A stretch of DNA of 10,637 bases from Desulfobacterales bacterium (GCA_020345785.1 CP070771.1:696563-707199), one strand, 5' to 3'; positions 1-5,785 are shown, counted from the stretch's first letter. Numbers and translations: made by a program. Notes: generated by a model not told the origin, from the sequence alone.

Positions 1-1251
1 GTTGAGGCCGTCGGTATCGACACTCAGGGGGAGACGGTGATTGCCTGGGACGGCGCAAGCGGCCTGCCCGTTTACAATGCCATTGTCTGGCAGGACCAGC
101 GCACGACCGAATTTATCGAATCGCTCAAAGGCCAGGGCGCGGAACATCTGACCTTGGAGCGGGCGGGCCTTCCGCTGGACCCGTATTTTTCGGCCTCAAA
201 GCTGCGCTGGATCTTAAAAAATGTTCCTCAGGCCGCCAAGCTGTTAAAAATAGGTCAACTGAAACTGGGCACCTCCGACAGTTTTTTCATCTACCGCCTG
301 ACCGGCGAATATGCCACGGACGTGACGACGGCCTCCCGCACCAGCTTGATGAACCTCCAAACGTGTAATTGGGACCCGGATCTGTGTGAGATTTTCGAAA
401 TTCCGATGGAAATTCTGCCGGAAATCAGACCCACGACTGCCCATTTCGGTGTTTTGAAATCCAAGGGGCGCGAGATACCCCTTACTGCTAGTGTCGTGGA
501 TCAACAGGCGGCCCTGATGGGGCACGGATGCTATTCAGCCGGTCAAATTAAGGCGACCTTCGGCACAGGGGTTTTTGCGCTCGCCAATGTGGGCGAAACC
601 GTTCAAAGCGATCATGACCGGGGGATTTTATCAACCGTCGCCTGGCAGCTCAACCACCGAAAACCGGTTTATGCCGTCGATGCCGGCGTTTATAACGCCG
701 GGTCGGCCGTCAATTGGGCTAAAAATCTCGGTCTTTTTGCCGACTTTGGCGACATCAATCACTTCGATAAACCTTGCGCTATTTCGAGAGGACTCGTCTT
801 TGTGCCGGCCTTATCCGGCCTGGCATGCCCCTATTGGGATCGGTCGGCCGCGGGCCTGTGGCTGGGAATGCGCCTTGAGACCACCCGGGAAGACCTGTGC
901 CGGGCGGTCTTGGAGGGAATCGCCCTGCGTACGGCCCAGTTGCTGGATGCGATTTTTCACCTGACCGGCCAACAGGCCAGCCTTTCAGTGGACGGCGGTC
1001 TGATCAATAATTCGTATTTCTGCCAATTTCTGGCTGATGTTACGCAATGTAAAATTGTTGTGCCGGTTTCACCGGATATTACGGCTTACGGTACCGGACG
1101 CTTTGCACTCATCGGCAGCGGTTTGGTGAAAGATCTTTCCGATTTAGCTCCCGCCGATAAGCCGAAGACAATCATCCATCCCCTTCAAGATTTAACCCAT
1201 TTCAAAGCACGCTTCGACGACGCTGCAGCTCGTTCCCGAAATTGGCGCTAA
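1..1251 (+). CDS. FGGY-family carbohydrate kinase, glycerol-kinase-like (5' end cut by window)
   Basis: The frame is open from base 1, so the start lies outside the window; 416 residues are visible and roughly 70 N-terminal residues of a ~500-aa family member are missing. Members of this cytoplasmic family phosphorylate a sugar or polyol with ATP. Visible glycerol-kinase-like landmarks: IDTQGET then WQDQRT near the left edge, LDPYFSASKLRW, a TDVTTASRTSLMN block, the catalytic-base segment VVDQQAALMGHG (Asp codon 499-501), the FGTGVF phosphate loop, FVPALSGLACPYWD and the C-lobe VDGGLINNSYFCQFLAD. Against glycerol kinase, the Tyr of DPYF and the Asp of DQQ are kept, but the Arg of the TNQRET motif (E. 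coli Arg83) is Gly here (codon 28-30). The kinase fold is secure; the substrate is not, and may be a polyol or sugar other than glycerol. The protein ends at TAA 1249-1251, and no partner gene follows. Confidence 0.9.
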   Translation, partial: VEAVGIDTQGETVIAWDGASGLPVYNAIVWQDQRTTEFIESLKGQGAEHLTLERAGLPLDPYFSASKLRWILKNVPQAAKLLKIGQLKLGTSDSFFIYRLTGEYATDVTTASRTSLMNLQTCNWDPDLCEIFEIPMEILPEIRPTTAHFGVLKSKGREIPLTASVVDQQAALMGHGCYSAGQIKATFGTGVFALANVGETVQSDHDRGILSTVAWQLNHRKPVYAVDAGVYNAGSAVNWAKNLGLFADFGDINHFDKPCAISRGLVFVPALSGLACPYWDRSAAGLWLGMRLETTREDLCRAVLEGIALRTAQLLDAIFHLTGQQASLSVDGGLINNSYFCQFLADVTQCKIVVPVSPDITAYGTGRFALIGSGLVKDLSDLAPADKPKTIIHPLQDLTHFKARFDDAAARSRNWR

Positions 1252-1292
1252 GCCCATTATTTCCGCAGCGCAGAAGATCCGGTCAGAGAATG

Positions 1293-1326
1293 TTTACCGA
1301 TCGGCTTCATCCATCCGATCGGTAAA
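1293..1326 (+). terminator. Perfect 12-bp hairpin after the FGGY kinase gene
   Basis: TTTACCGATCGG (1293-1304) and its exact reverse complement CCGATCGGTAAA (1315-1326) flank a 10-nt loop, 41 bp after the kinase stop codon. The position suits a transcript end or 3'-end stabiliser. No T-run follows on the + strand, so it is not a classic Rho-independent terminator. The arms are themselves partly palindromic (CCGATCGG), so a protein-binding site is also possible. Confidence 0.45.
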
Positions 1327-1357
1327 TCGGATTCCAGTCGAAAATTTATACTTCCAA

Positions 1358-1377
1358 TAACATCTTGTAACATCTTG
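1358..1377. repeat. Perfect tandem duplication of a 10-mer
   Basis: TAACATCTTG occurs at 1358-1367 and again, directly abutting, at 1368-1377. One 10-bp step is about one helical turn, so two protein monomers could bind the same DNA face. It lies about 260 bp upstream of the -24 element of the PEP-CTERM promoter. An operator role is inference; a slippage duplication in AT-rich DNA would look the same. Confidence 0.5.
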
Positions 1378-1637
1378 AAATTAATAATTTTGTTAACTTA
1401 ATTGAAGATTAAAACGATCTTTTTGACGGAAAAATTTACATTATTATTCTTCTATCCCCAAGGAAGCCTCGGCATGCTTCGTTCAACTTAAAGGCATTTT
1501 TAAGCCTAGAAAGCAAGAAATCATAAATAAATTAAACATTTGAAACCCATTTCTGCCTGTCGAAATACTATACACTTGCAATGATTCGCAGTCCTAAAAA
1601 ATCATAAAACCCTATATAATCAGAGTGTTATACTGAA

Positions 1638-1653
1638 TGGCATATATTTTGCT
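1638..1653 (+). promoter_or_regulatory. Sigma-54 (RpoN) -24/-12 promoter for the PEP-CTERM gene
   Basis: TGGCATATATTTTGCT matches the 16-bp consensus TGGCACGNNNNTTGCW at all but two specified positions. The invariant GG (1639-1640) and GC (1651-1652) are separated by exactly 10 bases. Transcription would start near 1664, giving a leader of about 280 nt before the ATG at 1943. Many PEP-CTERM genes are known to be driven from RpoN promoters under the PrsK/PrsR two-component pair, so motif and downstream gene support each other. No sigma-70 promoter of similar quality was seen between this site and the gene. Confidence 0.8.
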
Positions 1654-1663
1654 TTCATGTTGT

Positions 1664-1942
1664 TGGGGAAGATCCTTATAACCGGAGCAGCGGGATTACT
1701 ACATACAAGTGGGATTCTTACTCAGACCGTTTGCAACGCATGTTCATGCTGAAATTCCCGTACGCCGGATCATCATCCTCCGAGGTAAAAATTTAGGTGT
1801 GGCCAGCCAAATGTAGTCGTTGTGCTATTTTTTTGGACGGGCAATGTTCATTTAACCAAAGGAGGGATAGGAAACTTATAGAAGAGTACTCTTATCAGCT
1901 TTCGTCGGTTCGATCTTAACTAACTTCAAAACAGGAGGGTAC
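1664..1942 (+). promoter_or_regulatory. Long 5' leader of the PEP-CTERM transcript
   Basis: If transcription starts about 12 bases after the -12 element, 279 nt precede the start codon with no convincing gene inside. A perfect 12-bp palindrome AAGAGTACTCTT lies at 1882-1893. Two purine-rich Shine-Dalgarno-like tracts are present: AAAGGAGGG ending at 1866, with no start codon at a usable distance, and AGGAGGG at 1933-1939, which serves the gene. The first tract has no obvious use and may mark a lost start, an RNA structure partner or chance. I could not match the leader to a known riboswitch class. Confidence 0.4.
1933..1939 (+). promoter_or_regulatory. Ribosome binding site of the PEP-CTERM gene
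   Basis: AGGAGGG sits 3 nt before the ATG at 1943. It is a near-perfect Shine-Dalgarno and fixes the start, which also gives a textbook signal peptide. Confidence 0.85.
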
Positions 1943-2644
1943 ATGAAAAAAATTTTACTGTTGTTGTTTGTGGCATTTCTAGTTTGTGGAACGATGGGTG
2001 CAGCAAATGCCCTCATACTAGATAGTTCCATAGGGACTTGGAGCAATCCAGTTGGTGGATCACCTATCAACTATTTCAGTGTTGCTAACCCGGAGTATAA
2101 TAACCGTATTGAAAACCAAATTAGGTGGGGCGAGCCTGCCGGAGTTCTTCAAAGTGGATTAGGTTTCACAGGTGTTGCGCCTCCTCCTTATGTGTTCAAT
2201 GTCGGCGAGGCATTTGAAGTTGGACAGCTACGGCACTTTAACTACCCGACTTTCAATGCCCTGTCAGGTGTCGACCTCGCCATCAGTCTCAGCTTCGCCG
2301 ATCCTGCCGGATTAAATGGCTCATTTGACTTTACTTTTACCGTCAATGAGACGCCCAATAACACCGGTGGTTCTGGCGATGATGACTTTATTTATTTCCC
2401 ATCATCGTTCGCCAATGAGACCTTTGATATCGGCGGGGTAGAGTACACCCTGGAGCTGCTCGGTTTTGGGCCTTCCGCCGACAGTCTGGTCGACCAATTT
2501 CGGTCTACTGAAGGTCGCACAAATTCTACCTTACTTTGGGGTAAGATCACCACCCCTCCCCCGGTCCCCGAACCTGCTACTATGCTGCTTTTCGGTTTCG
2601 GTCTGGTGGGTCTTTTAGGAGTCAGCCGCAAATTCAAGAACTAA
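1943..2644 (+). CDS. PEP-CTERM sorting-domain secreted protein (probable choice-of-anchor K domain)
   Basis: A 233-aa exported protein. Residues 1-23 form a Sec signal peptide: MKK, a hydrophobic core, then ANA with predicted cleavage after Ala23. The C-terminus is a standard exosortase signal: Pro-rich linker, VPEP at 208-211, hydrophobic helix about 212-227, and basic tail SRKFKN. By family knowledge, exosortase (EpsH/XrtA type) cuts at this motif and the protein goes to the outer surface, often alongside exopolysaccharide. The ectodomain between them looks acidic, lacks Cys and has a single Lys (Lys201). Its pattern (WG at 62-63, SGLGF, a VGQLRHFNYPTFN segment, a T-x-N segment, late EYTLELLGF) resembles the choice-of-anchor K domain; this subclass call is from memory and less sure than the PEP-CTERM call. 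No exosortase or EPS gene is in the window, so the machinery must be elsewhere. It has its own sigma-54 promoter and downstream hairpin and appears monocistronic. Confidence 0.9.
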   Translation: MKKILLLLFVAFLVCGTMGAANALILDSSIGTWSNPVGGSPINYFSVANPEYNNRIENQIRWGEPAGVLQSGLGFTGVAPPPYVFNVGEAFEVGQLRHFNYPTFNALSGVDLAISLSFADPAGLNGSFDFTFTVNETPNNTGGSGDDDFIYFPSSFANETFDIGGVEYTLELLGFGPSADSLVDQFRSTEGRTNSTLLWGKITTPPPVPEPATMLLFGFGLVGLLGVSRKFKN

Positions 2645-2665
2645 AGGGTTGAAAAACATCAAGCA

Positions 2666-2711
2666 ATGATGAGGCGAAGGCAGGGCAGCGAATTGCCCTG
2701 CCTTCCATCAT
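2666..2711. terminator. Nested hairpin between convergent PEP-CTERM and DJ-1 genes
   Basis: GAAGGCAGGGCA (2676-2687) pairs perfectly with TGCCCTGCCTTC (2694-2705) across a 6-nt loop. An outer pair ATGATG (2666-2671) / CATCAT (2706-2711) lengthens the stem past a 4-nt one-sided bulge. It starts 21 bp after the PEP-CTERM stop and ends 30 bp before the DJ-1 stop on the other strand, so it could end transcription from both sides. There is no adjoining T-run on either strand, so intrinsic termination is likely but not certain. Confidence 0.65.
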
Positions 2712-2741
2712 ATATGGGAATCGTTCTTTGGGTTGAAAACC

Positions 2742-3263
2742 TCAGGAAAGCGCCGCTATCAATTCCCGACAATAATCCGGAATATCCGCCACTACGCGGC
2801 CCCACACCAAATTTCCCTCCCGCAAGGCCGGTTCGTCAACCCATATGGCGCCCGCGTTTTCCATGTCATCCTTGATACCGGTGCTGCCGGTTGCCCGTTT
2901 GCCTTTGCAGATGGCCGCGCTGGCTGCCACCCAACCCGCGTGACAGATAAATCCCAGGATTTTGCCCTGGGCATTCATATTTTGCACCAGCTGCAAAATA
3001 TTCTTATCGCGGCGGAGCTTGTCCGGGGCCCAACCACCGGGCACCAACAGCGCATCCAGTTCGTCGGCGGTGATTTGGCCGGCGGAAAACTGGCTTTCGG
3101 CGGTCAGACCGCCGCTTTTGCTGGTATAAGTTTCACCGGCCTTGGTTCCAATCACTTTGACATCGGCGCCTTCTTCATGCATGCGCATATACGGTACCCA
3201 GAACTCCAAGTCCTCATATCCGGGTCCGACGAGAATACCGATGGTTTTGCCTTTAAGCCGCAT
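2742..3263 (-). CDS. DJ-1/PfpI family protein (type 1 glutamine amidotransferase fold)
   Basis: A 173-aa cytoplasmic protein of the PfpI/YhbO/DJ-1 superfamily, whose members are described as proteases, glyoxalase/deglycase-type enzymes or stress proteins. The nucleophile elbow is GFICHAGW with Cys107-His108, and the conserved acid is Glu17 in GYEDLE near the N-terminus, so the catalytic Cys-His and Glu are all present. LLVPGGWAPDKLR and the C-terminal CRELIAAL are also family-typical, and the length fits PfpI. I chose the ATG at 3263 because AAAAGGAGG lies 5 nt upstream and the fold begins directly after it; an upstream in-frame ATG at 3299 would add 12 residues with no family similarity. It lies 95 bp downstream of the aminotransferase on the same strand, so co-transcription is plausible. 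The exact reaction cannot be told from sequence. Confidence 0.88.
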   Translation of the reverse strand: MRLKGKTIGILVGPGYEDLEFWVPYMRMHEEGADVKVIGTKAGETYTSKSGGLTAESQFSAGQITADELDALLVPGGWAPDKLRRDKNILQLVQNMNAQGKILGFICHAGWVAASAAICKGKRATGSTGIKDDMENAGAIWVDEPALREGNLVWGRVVADIPDYCRELIAALS

Positions 3264-3268
3264 GCGTA

Positions 3269-3277
3269 CCTCCTTTT
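3269..3277 (-). promoter_or_regulatory. Strong Shine-Dalgarno deciding the DJ-1/PfpI start
   Basis: Read on the minus strand, AAAAGGAGG ends 5 nt before the ATG at 3263. This fixes the 173-residue form over the longer in-frame alternative. Confidence 0.85.
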
Positions 3278-3358
3278 GCCGTGTATTGGGTTCGATCAAC
3301 TTCCATAAACAATATCAAAAAGATGCGATCGATACTGTAAACGTCAAGCGGGCGATGG

Positions 3359-4582
3359 TCACTGTGAGATCAGCCTGGAAATTCCGGCGTGAAACGTTTC
3401 AACGGGGGGCAGCAGGCTGACGACCACAATGCCATCTTTATCAAATCCATAAAAATGACCCGGATGAACCAAAGTATGCTCATGTTCCAGCAGCTGCAGA
3501 ATGCGGTTTTCTTCGGAAATCGCGTCAAAAATTTCAACGACGGCATACCAACCGCCTTCCCGCACCAACGCACGGCAGTTGGAGGTGCGGCTAATTTGCT
3601 CTGCCAAGATTCGGCTATTGGCGGCGATGCGGGCCAGGATTTGGCGCTGAATTTCCGGGCGATGACCCAGCAGCTTTGCGGCCGCGTGCTGGACGGGGGT
3701 TGAAACGGAAAGATAAAAATCCAGCAGTATTTCCAGGCGATCCTGGGCTGCTTTAGACAGGCCGGGATCGCCGCCGAGGACAACCCAGCCCAACTTCACC
3801 TGGGGCAGCCCCAGCATTTTAGAAAAACCGTTCAGGACGAAGGTCAGCGCTTGAGCGCGGTTTGCGACCGTTGGAACCTCCGGCAGCCCTTCAGCCCCAT
3901 GATAGTCGGAAAATACCTCGTCGACGATCAGGGCCAGGTGGTGGTGGCGGCAAATCTGATCGAGATCCGCCAGTTCCTGCCGTTTGAGGTAGTTGCCGGT
4001 CGGGTTGTTGGGGTTGACCACAACAATCGCCCGGCACCTGGGGGTGATGAGCGCCTGCAGCACATCCAGGTCGATCGACCATCCCGCCACCTCGTTGTAG
4101 CGCAGCGGGTAAGAGAAGGGCTGCAAACTTTCAAAGCGCGCCAGGTACGAGATCAGGGGATAGCCGGGCCTGGGAATAAGGATCTCGTCTCCCGGGTTTC
4201 CCAGCAGCTTGAAGATCATTGAATACGCTTCGCTGGTGCTGGCCGTCAAAAAGACGGCCTCGCTGTGGATGGGCTCGCCCAGCTCAAGGTAGTACCGGGC
4301 AATCGCCCGGCGGGCTTTTAGCAAACCGCGCGGATCGGGCTCATACGTCATCGTTTCAGCCTGCGCCAGCGCCGCAAGAATATCATCCGCCTTATATTCC
4401 AATCCGGCCTGCGTCGGATTGGACTGCGTCAAATCAAGAATTGGTTCCCCCCGGGATTTCTTGTCCAGGAGAATCAGGCTCAGCGCATTGGGGCTCAGAT
4501 CCCAATTGAAACGATCTGAAAACATAACATCCAGCCATGTCTCAGTTTGAGACGATTCGCTTGATTGTTTACCGACAGTCAT
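3359..4582 (-). CDS. PLP-dependent aminotransferase, class I/II fold
   Basis: A 407-aa cytoplasmic fold-type I PLP enzyme. Visible landmarks: LDLTQSNPTQAG near the N-terminus, YEPDPRGLLKARRAIARYY, TASTSEAYSMIFKLL, IPRPGYPL, NPNNPTG at 190-196, Asp221 in IVDEVFSDY (pairs with the pyridine nitrogen) and the Schiff-base Lys255 in NGFSKMLG. The family normally transfers an amino group between an amino acid and a 2-oxo acid. At the C-terminus, where class I enzymes have R-x-S with an Arg that binds the substrate carboxylate, this protein reads VVVSLL with Val387 in the Arg position, so its substrate or role may differ. The start is uncertain: the ATG at 4582 lacks a good Shine-Dalgarno, and an ATG at 4525 (residue 20, MFSDRFNWDLSP) fits my recollection of relatives better. 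The DJ-1 gene follows after 95 bp. A repeat element begins 28 bp upstream of the longer start. Confidence 0.88.
   Translation of the reverse strand: MTVGKQSSESSQTETWLDVMFSDRFNWDLSPNALSLILLDKKSRGEPILDLTQSNPTQAGLEYKADDILAALAQAETMTYEPDPRGLLKARRAIARYYLELGEPIHSEAVFLTASTSEAYSMIFKLLGNPGDEILIPRPGYPLISYLARFESLQPFSYPLRYNEVAGWSIDLDVLQALITPRCRAIVVVNPNNPTGNYLKRQELADLDQICRHHHLALIVDEVFSDYHGAEGLPEVPTVANRAQALTFVLNGFSKMLGLPQVKLGWVVLGGDPGLSKAAQDRLEILLDFYLSVSTPVQHAAAKLLGHRPEIQRQILARIAANSRILAEQISRTSNCRALVREGGWYAVVEIFDAISEENRILQLLEHEHTLVHPGHFYGFDKDGIVVVSLLPPVETFHAGISRLISQ
4539..4553. repeat. Small hairpin GTCTCA-gtt-TGAGAC at the aminotransferase 5' end
   Basis: A perfect 6-bp inverted repeat with a 3-nt loop. 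If the aminotransferase starts at 4525 rather than 4582, this hairpin is in its leader, 13 bp from the ATG, and could affect translation. If the longer start is used, it is coding and probably without meaning. Confidence 0.35.
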
Positions 4583-4610
4583 GCCTACTATGGCCTAATG
4601 ATTTTATCAA

Positions 4611-4760
4611 TATAATTAATTGAGGAGGCGGGGTTTTTTTCTCGTCATGCCCGCGGAGGCGGGCATCCAGTCCACTCGGTACCATATTTTCTGGATTCCT
4701 GCCTTCGCAGGAATGACGGTCTATAGCGCAATAAACTCCCCGACTGCTCAATTAATTATA
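4611..4760. mobile_element. MITE-like 150-bp element with perfect 14-bp terminal inverted repeats
   Basis: The ends TATAATTAATTGAG (4611-4624) and CTCAATTAATTATA (4747-4760) are exact reverse complements. The match continues inward imperfectly: GAGGCGGGG against CCCCGACTG with a 2-nt offset. Both ends start with TA, so a TA target duplication, as made by Tc1/mariner/IS630-type transposases, is possible; this is inference. The interior holds a second nested inverted repeat (4643-4718). There is no room for a transposase, so it would be moved in trans. It sits between the second repeat element and the aminotransferase start, where that gene's promoter should be. Short ORFs across it, encoding MPAEAGIQ and FAGMT strings, are repeat-derived and not genes. 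Confidence 0.75.
4643..4718. repeat. REP/BIME-like core: two inverted palindromic arms
   Basis: The left arm (4643-4670) begins CGTCATGCCCGC and ends GCGGGCATCCAG; the right arm (4691-4718) begins CTGGATTCCTGC and ends GCAGGAATGACG. Each arm is its own hairpin (TGCCCGC/GCGGGCA around GGAG; ATTCCTGC/GCAGGAAT around CTTC), and the outer CGTCAT and ATCCAG blocks of the left arm are the reverse complements of ATGACG and CTGGAT in the right arm. The stems differ between arms yet each remains perfectly paired, which suggests compensatory change or gene conversion within arms. This repeat style is very common across proteobacterial and related genomes. Confidence 0.8.
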
Positions 4761-4813
4761 CCAATATTAAGTGTTCCTATTCGTAATTACGGCGATGTAT
4801 TAGTATTATTTTT

Positions 4814-5109
4814 TTCACCGCAGAGGAGCAAAGAGCACAGAGAGAACTTTTCTTTTCATTCGCTTTTGAGAGGTCTCGCTGAAACGGGTTGCAAGAAAAC
4901 GCAAATGAAAAACAATCCGCTGACGGCATAACTTAAATCGGCCTATATAGAATCTTATGGCCACCACACAATTTTACGGATACGAACCCAGGCAACTCGA
5001 AGATCAGATATCTATTTTGCCCGCAGGGCTTGAAAATTTTTGTTTGCCGTCCTCTCAACGGCAAATAAAAAATAATTACCCTTTGCGCCCTCAGCGCCTC
5101 TGCGGTGAA
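4814..5109. repeat. Second inverted-repeat element, CACCGCAGAGG type, about 296 bp
   Basis: The ends TTCACCGCAGAGG (4814-4826) and CCTCTGCGGTGAA (5097-5109) are perfect 13-bp inverted repeats. Outside them, T-rich and A-rich flanks keep pairing with one mismatch. Inside, the arms stay alike at alternating positions (GC..AG.GC.CA.AG.G) for about 18 more bases, as in a decayed longer terminal repeat. Such purine-rich CACCGCAGAG repeats are familiar from many Desulfobacterota genomes, where they appear as dispersed non-coding units. The interior has no credible gene. One internal hairpin is listed separately. It lies 53 bp from the MITE-like element and shares no sequence with it. Confidence 0.65.
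5043..5065. repeat. Hairpin inside the second element, terminator-like
   Basis: TTTGCCGT (5043-5050) pairs with ACGGCAAA (5058-5065) over a 7-nt loop. T-rich and A-rich flanks extend the pairing imperfectly to about 5037-5071. It might stop stray transcription coming from the flavin reductase pseudogene on the minus strand. Confidence 0.4.
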
Positions 5110-5191
5110 TAAAATTTAAATTCACAATTGTACAATCGAAATATTTATTCCCGTTTTAGTAATTTTTGATCCCTTTCCCTGACGGGTAATT

Positions 5192-5785
5192 TCAGGGACG
5201 TCGGCGCCGCTTGGATTTGCTTTTCTTGCGCACGGAAAAACCGAAGGTGCCCAGCAGGCGGCCCAGAGCAAAATAGCGGCCGTGGGCAAAGCAGATGGGG
5301 TCGGCGTGGGAAAACCGGAAGGCGCCGCTGCGCGGATGGATCAGCCCCTCTTCGGCGTTGACGGCCACCACTTCGGAGATGAACATGCCATGGCTGCCCA
5401 GGGGCAGGACCTGACGGACCCGGCATTCGATGTTCAGGGGCGACTCGGCGATGAGCGGTGCGCGGACCTTCTGGGCTGCGAGGGGGGCAGACCCAACTCT
5501 TTGAACTTGTCCACCTGGCGGTCCGATTTGACCCCGCACCAGTCGGTGGCAAAAACCAGCGAGCGGGTGGTGAGTTTGATGACATACTCGCGGTTTTTTT
5601 GAATCAACCCGTAGGAGTAGCGTTCCGGGCGCGCCGAGATGTAGCACATGGGCGGTTCGCTGCACAGGGTGCCGGTTCAGGCGAAAGTGATGATGTTGAA
5701 GCCCTCCCGGGCATTACCGCAGGAGGACCAGCACGGCCGGCAGCGGATAGAGCATGGTTCCGGGTTTGAAAACGCGTTTGGTCAT
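5192..5785 (-). pseudogene. Flavin reductase family protein, degraded (two frameshifts, one stop)
   Basis: The pieces reconstruct one FMN-binding flavin reductase-like domain of about 197 codons, the usual family length. It starts at ATG 5785 behind GAGGGGG: MTKRVFKPGTMLYPLPAVLV, then a shift near 5725-5728 (one extra C in the minus strand breaks an expected VSCGNA), then REGFNIITFA, an in-frame TGA at 5677-5679 where Trp is expected before TGTLCSEPPMCYIS, then RPERYSYGLI through KFKELG, a second shift at the G6 run 5482-5487, then KVRAPLIAESP to the end at 5192. Intact members bind FMN or pass electrons from NAD(P)H via flavin. The gene lies 62 bp downstream of the TIR gene on the same strand. 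Three separate lesions favour a true pseudogene; low-quality assembly is the alternative, since two lesions are single-base indels. Confidence 0.8.

Larger units (their letters stand above)
1252..1637. other. AT-rich non-coding stretch upstream of the PEP-CTERM promoter
   Basis: No believable gene is seen on either strand. The stretch is visibly richer in A and T than the kinase gene before it. It holds the hairpin at 1293-1326 and the tandem 10-mer at 1358-1377, listed separately. A weak 6-bp inverted repeat (ATGATT 1581-1586 / AATCAT 1600-1605) lies about 35-55 bp upstream of the sigma-54 promoter. An activator of a sigma-54 promoter would usually bind 80-200 bp upstream, which falls in this stretch, but I could not pick out a definite site. 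Confidence 0.5.

Noticed and set aside
1614..1621. TATATAAT as a sigma-70 -10 box for the PEP-CTERM gene
   Set aside because: There is no -35 element at a proper distance, and the sigma-54 site 17 bp downstream is a far better match.
1740..1796. An 18-codon ORF (MFMLKFPYAG start) in the PEP-CTERM leader as a leader peptide
   Set aside because: No Shine-Dalgarno precedes it and nothing about its codons suggests attenuation.
1876..2070. A 64-aa minus-strand ORF overlapping the PEP-CTERM start
   Set aside because: It is antisense to the signal-peptide region, with no ribosome binding site or recognisable features.
2733..3308. A long + strand ORF opposite the DJ-1/PfpI gene
   Set aside because: It is the antisense shadow of a gene with clear catalytic motifs and a strong Shine-Dalgarno on the minus strand; its own translation shows no family features.
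4569..4931. Short ORFs on both strands over the repeat (MPAEAGIQ, FAGMT, HSCEGRNPE strings)
   Set aside because: These peptides are well-known by-products of the dispersed REP/MITE-like repeat at 4643-4718, with no ribosome binding site or domain. I treat them as repeat translation, not genes.
4643..5109. CRISPR array
   Set aside because: The repeats are two different inverted-repeat pairs rather than regularly spaced direct repeats, and no cas gene is present.
5677..5679. TGA in the flavin reductase as a selenocysteine or recoded codon
   Set aside because: The aligned family residue is Trp, not Cys, and two frameshifts in the same gene make decay the simpler explanation. Trp-coding TGA is also excluded because TGA serves as the stop for several intact genes here.
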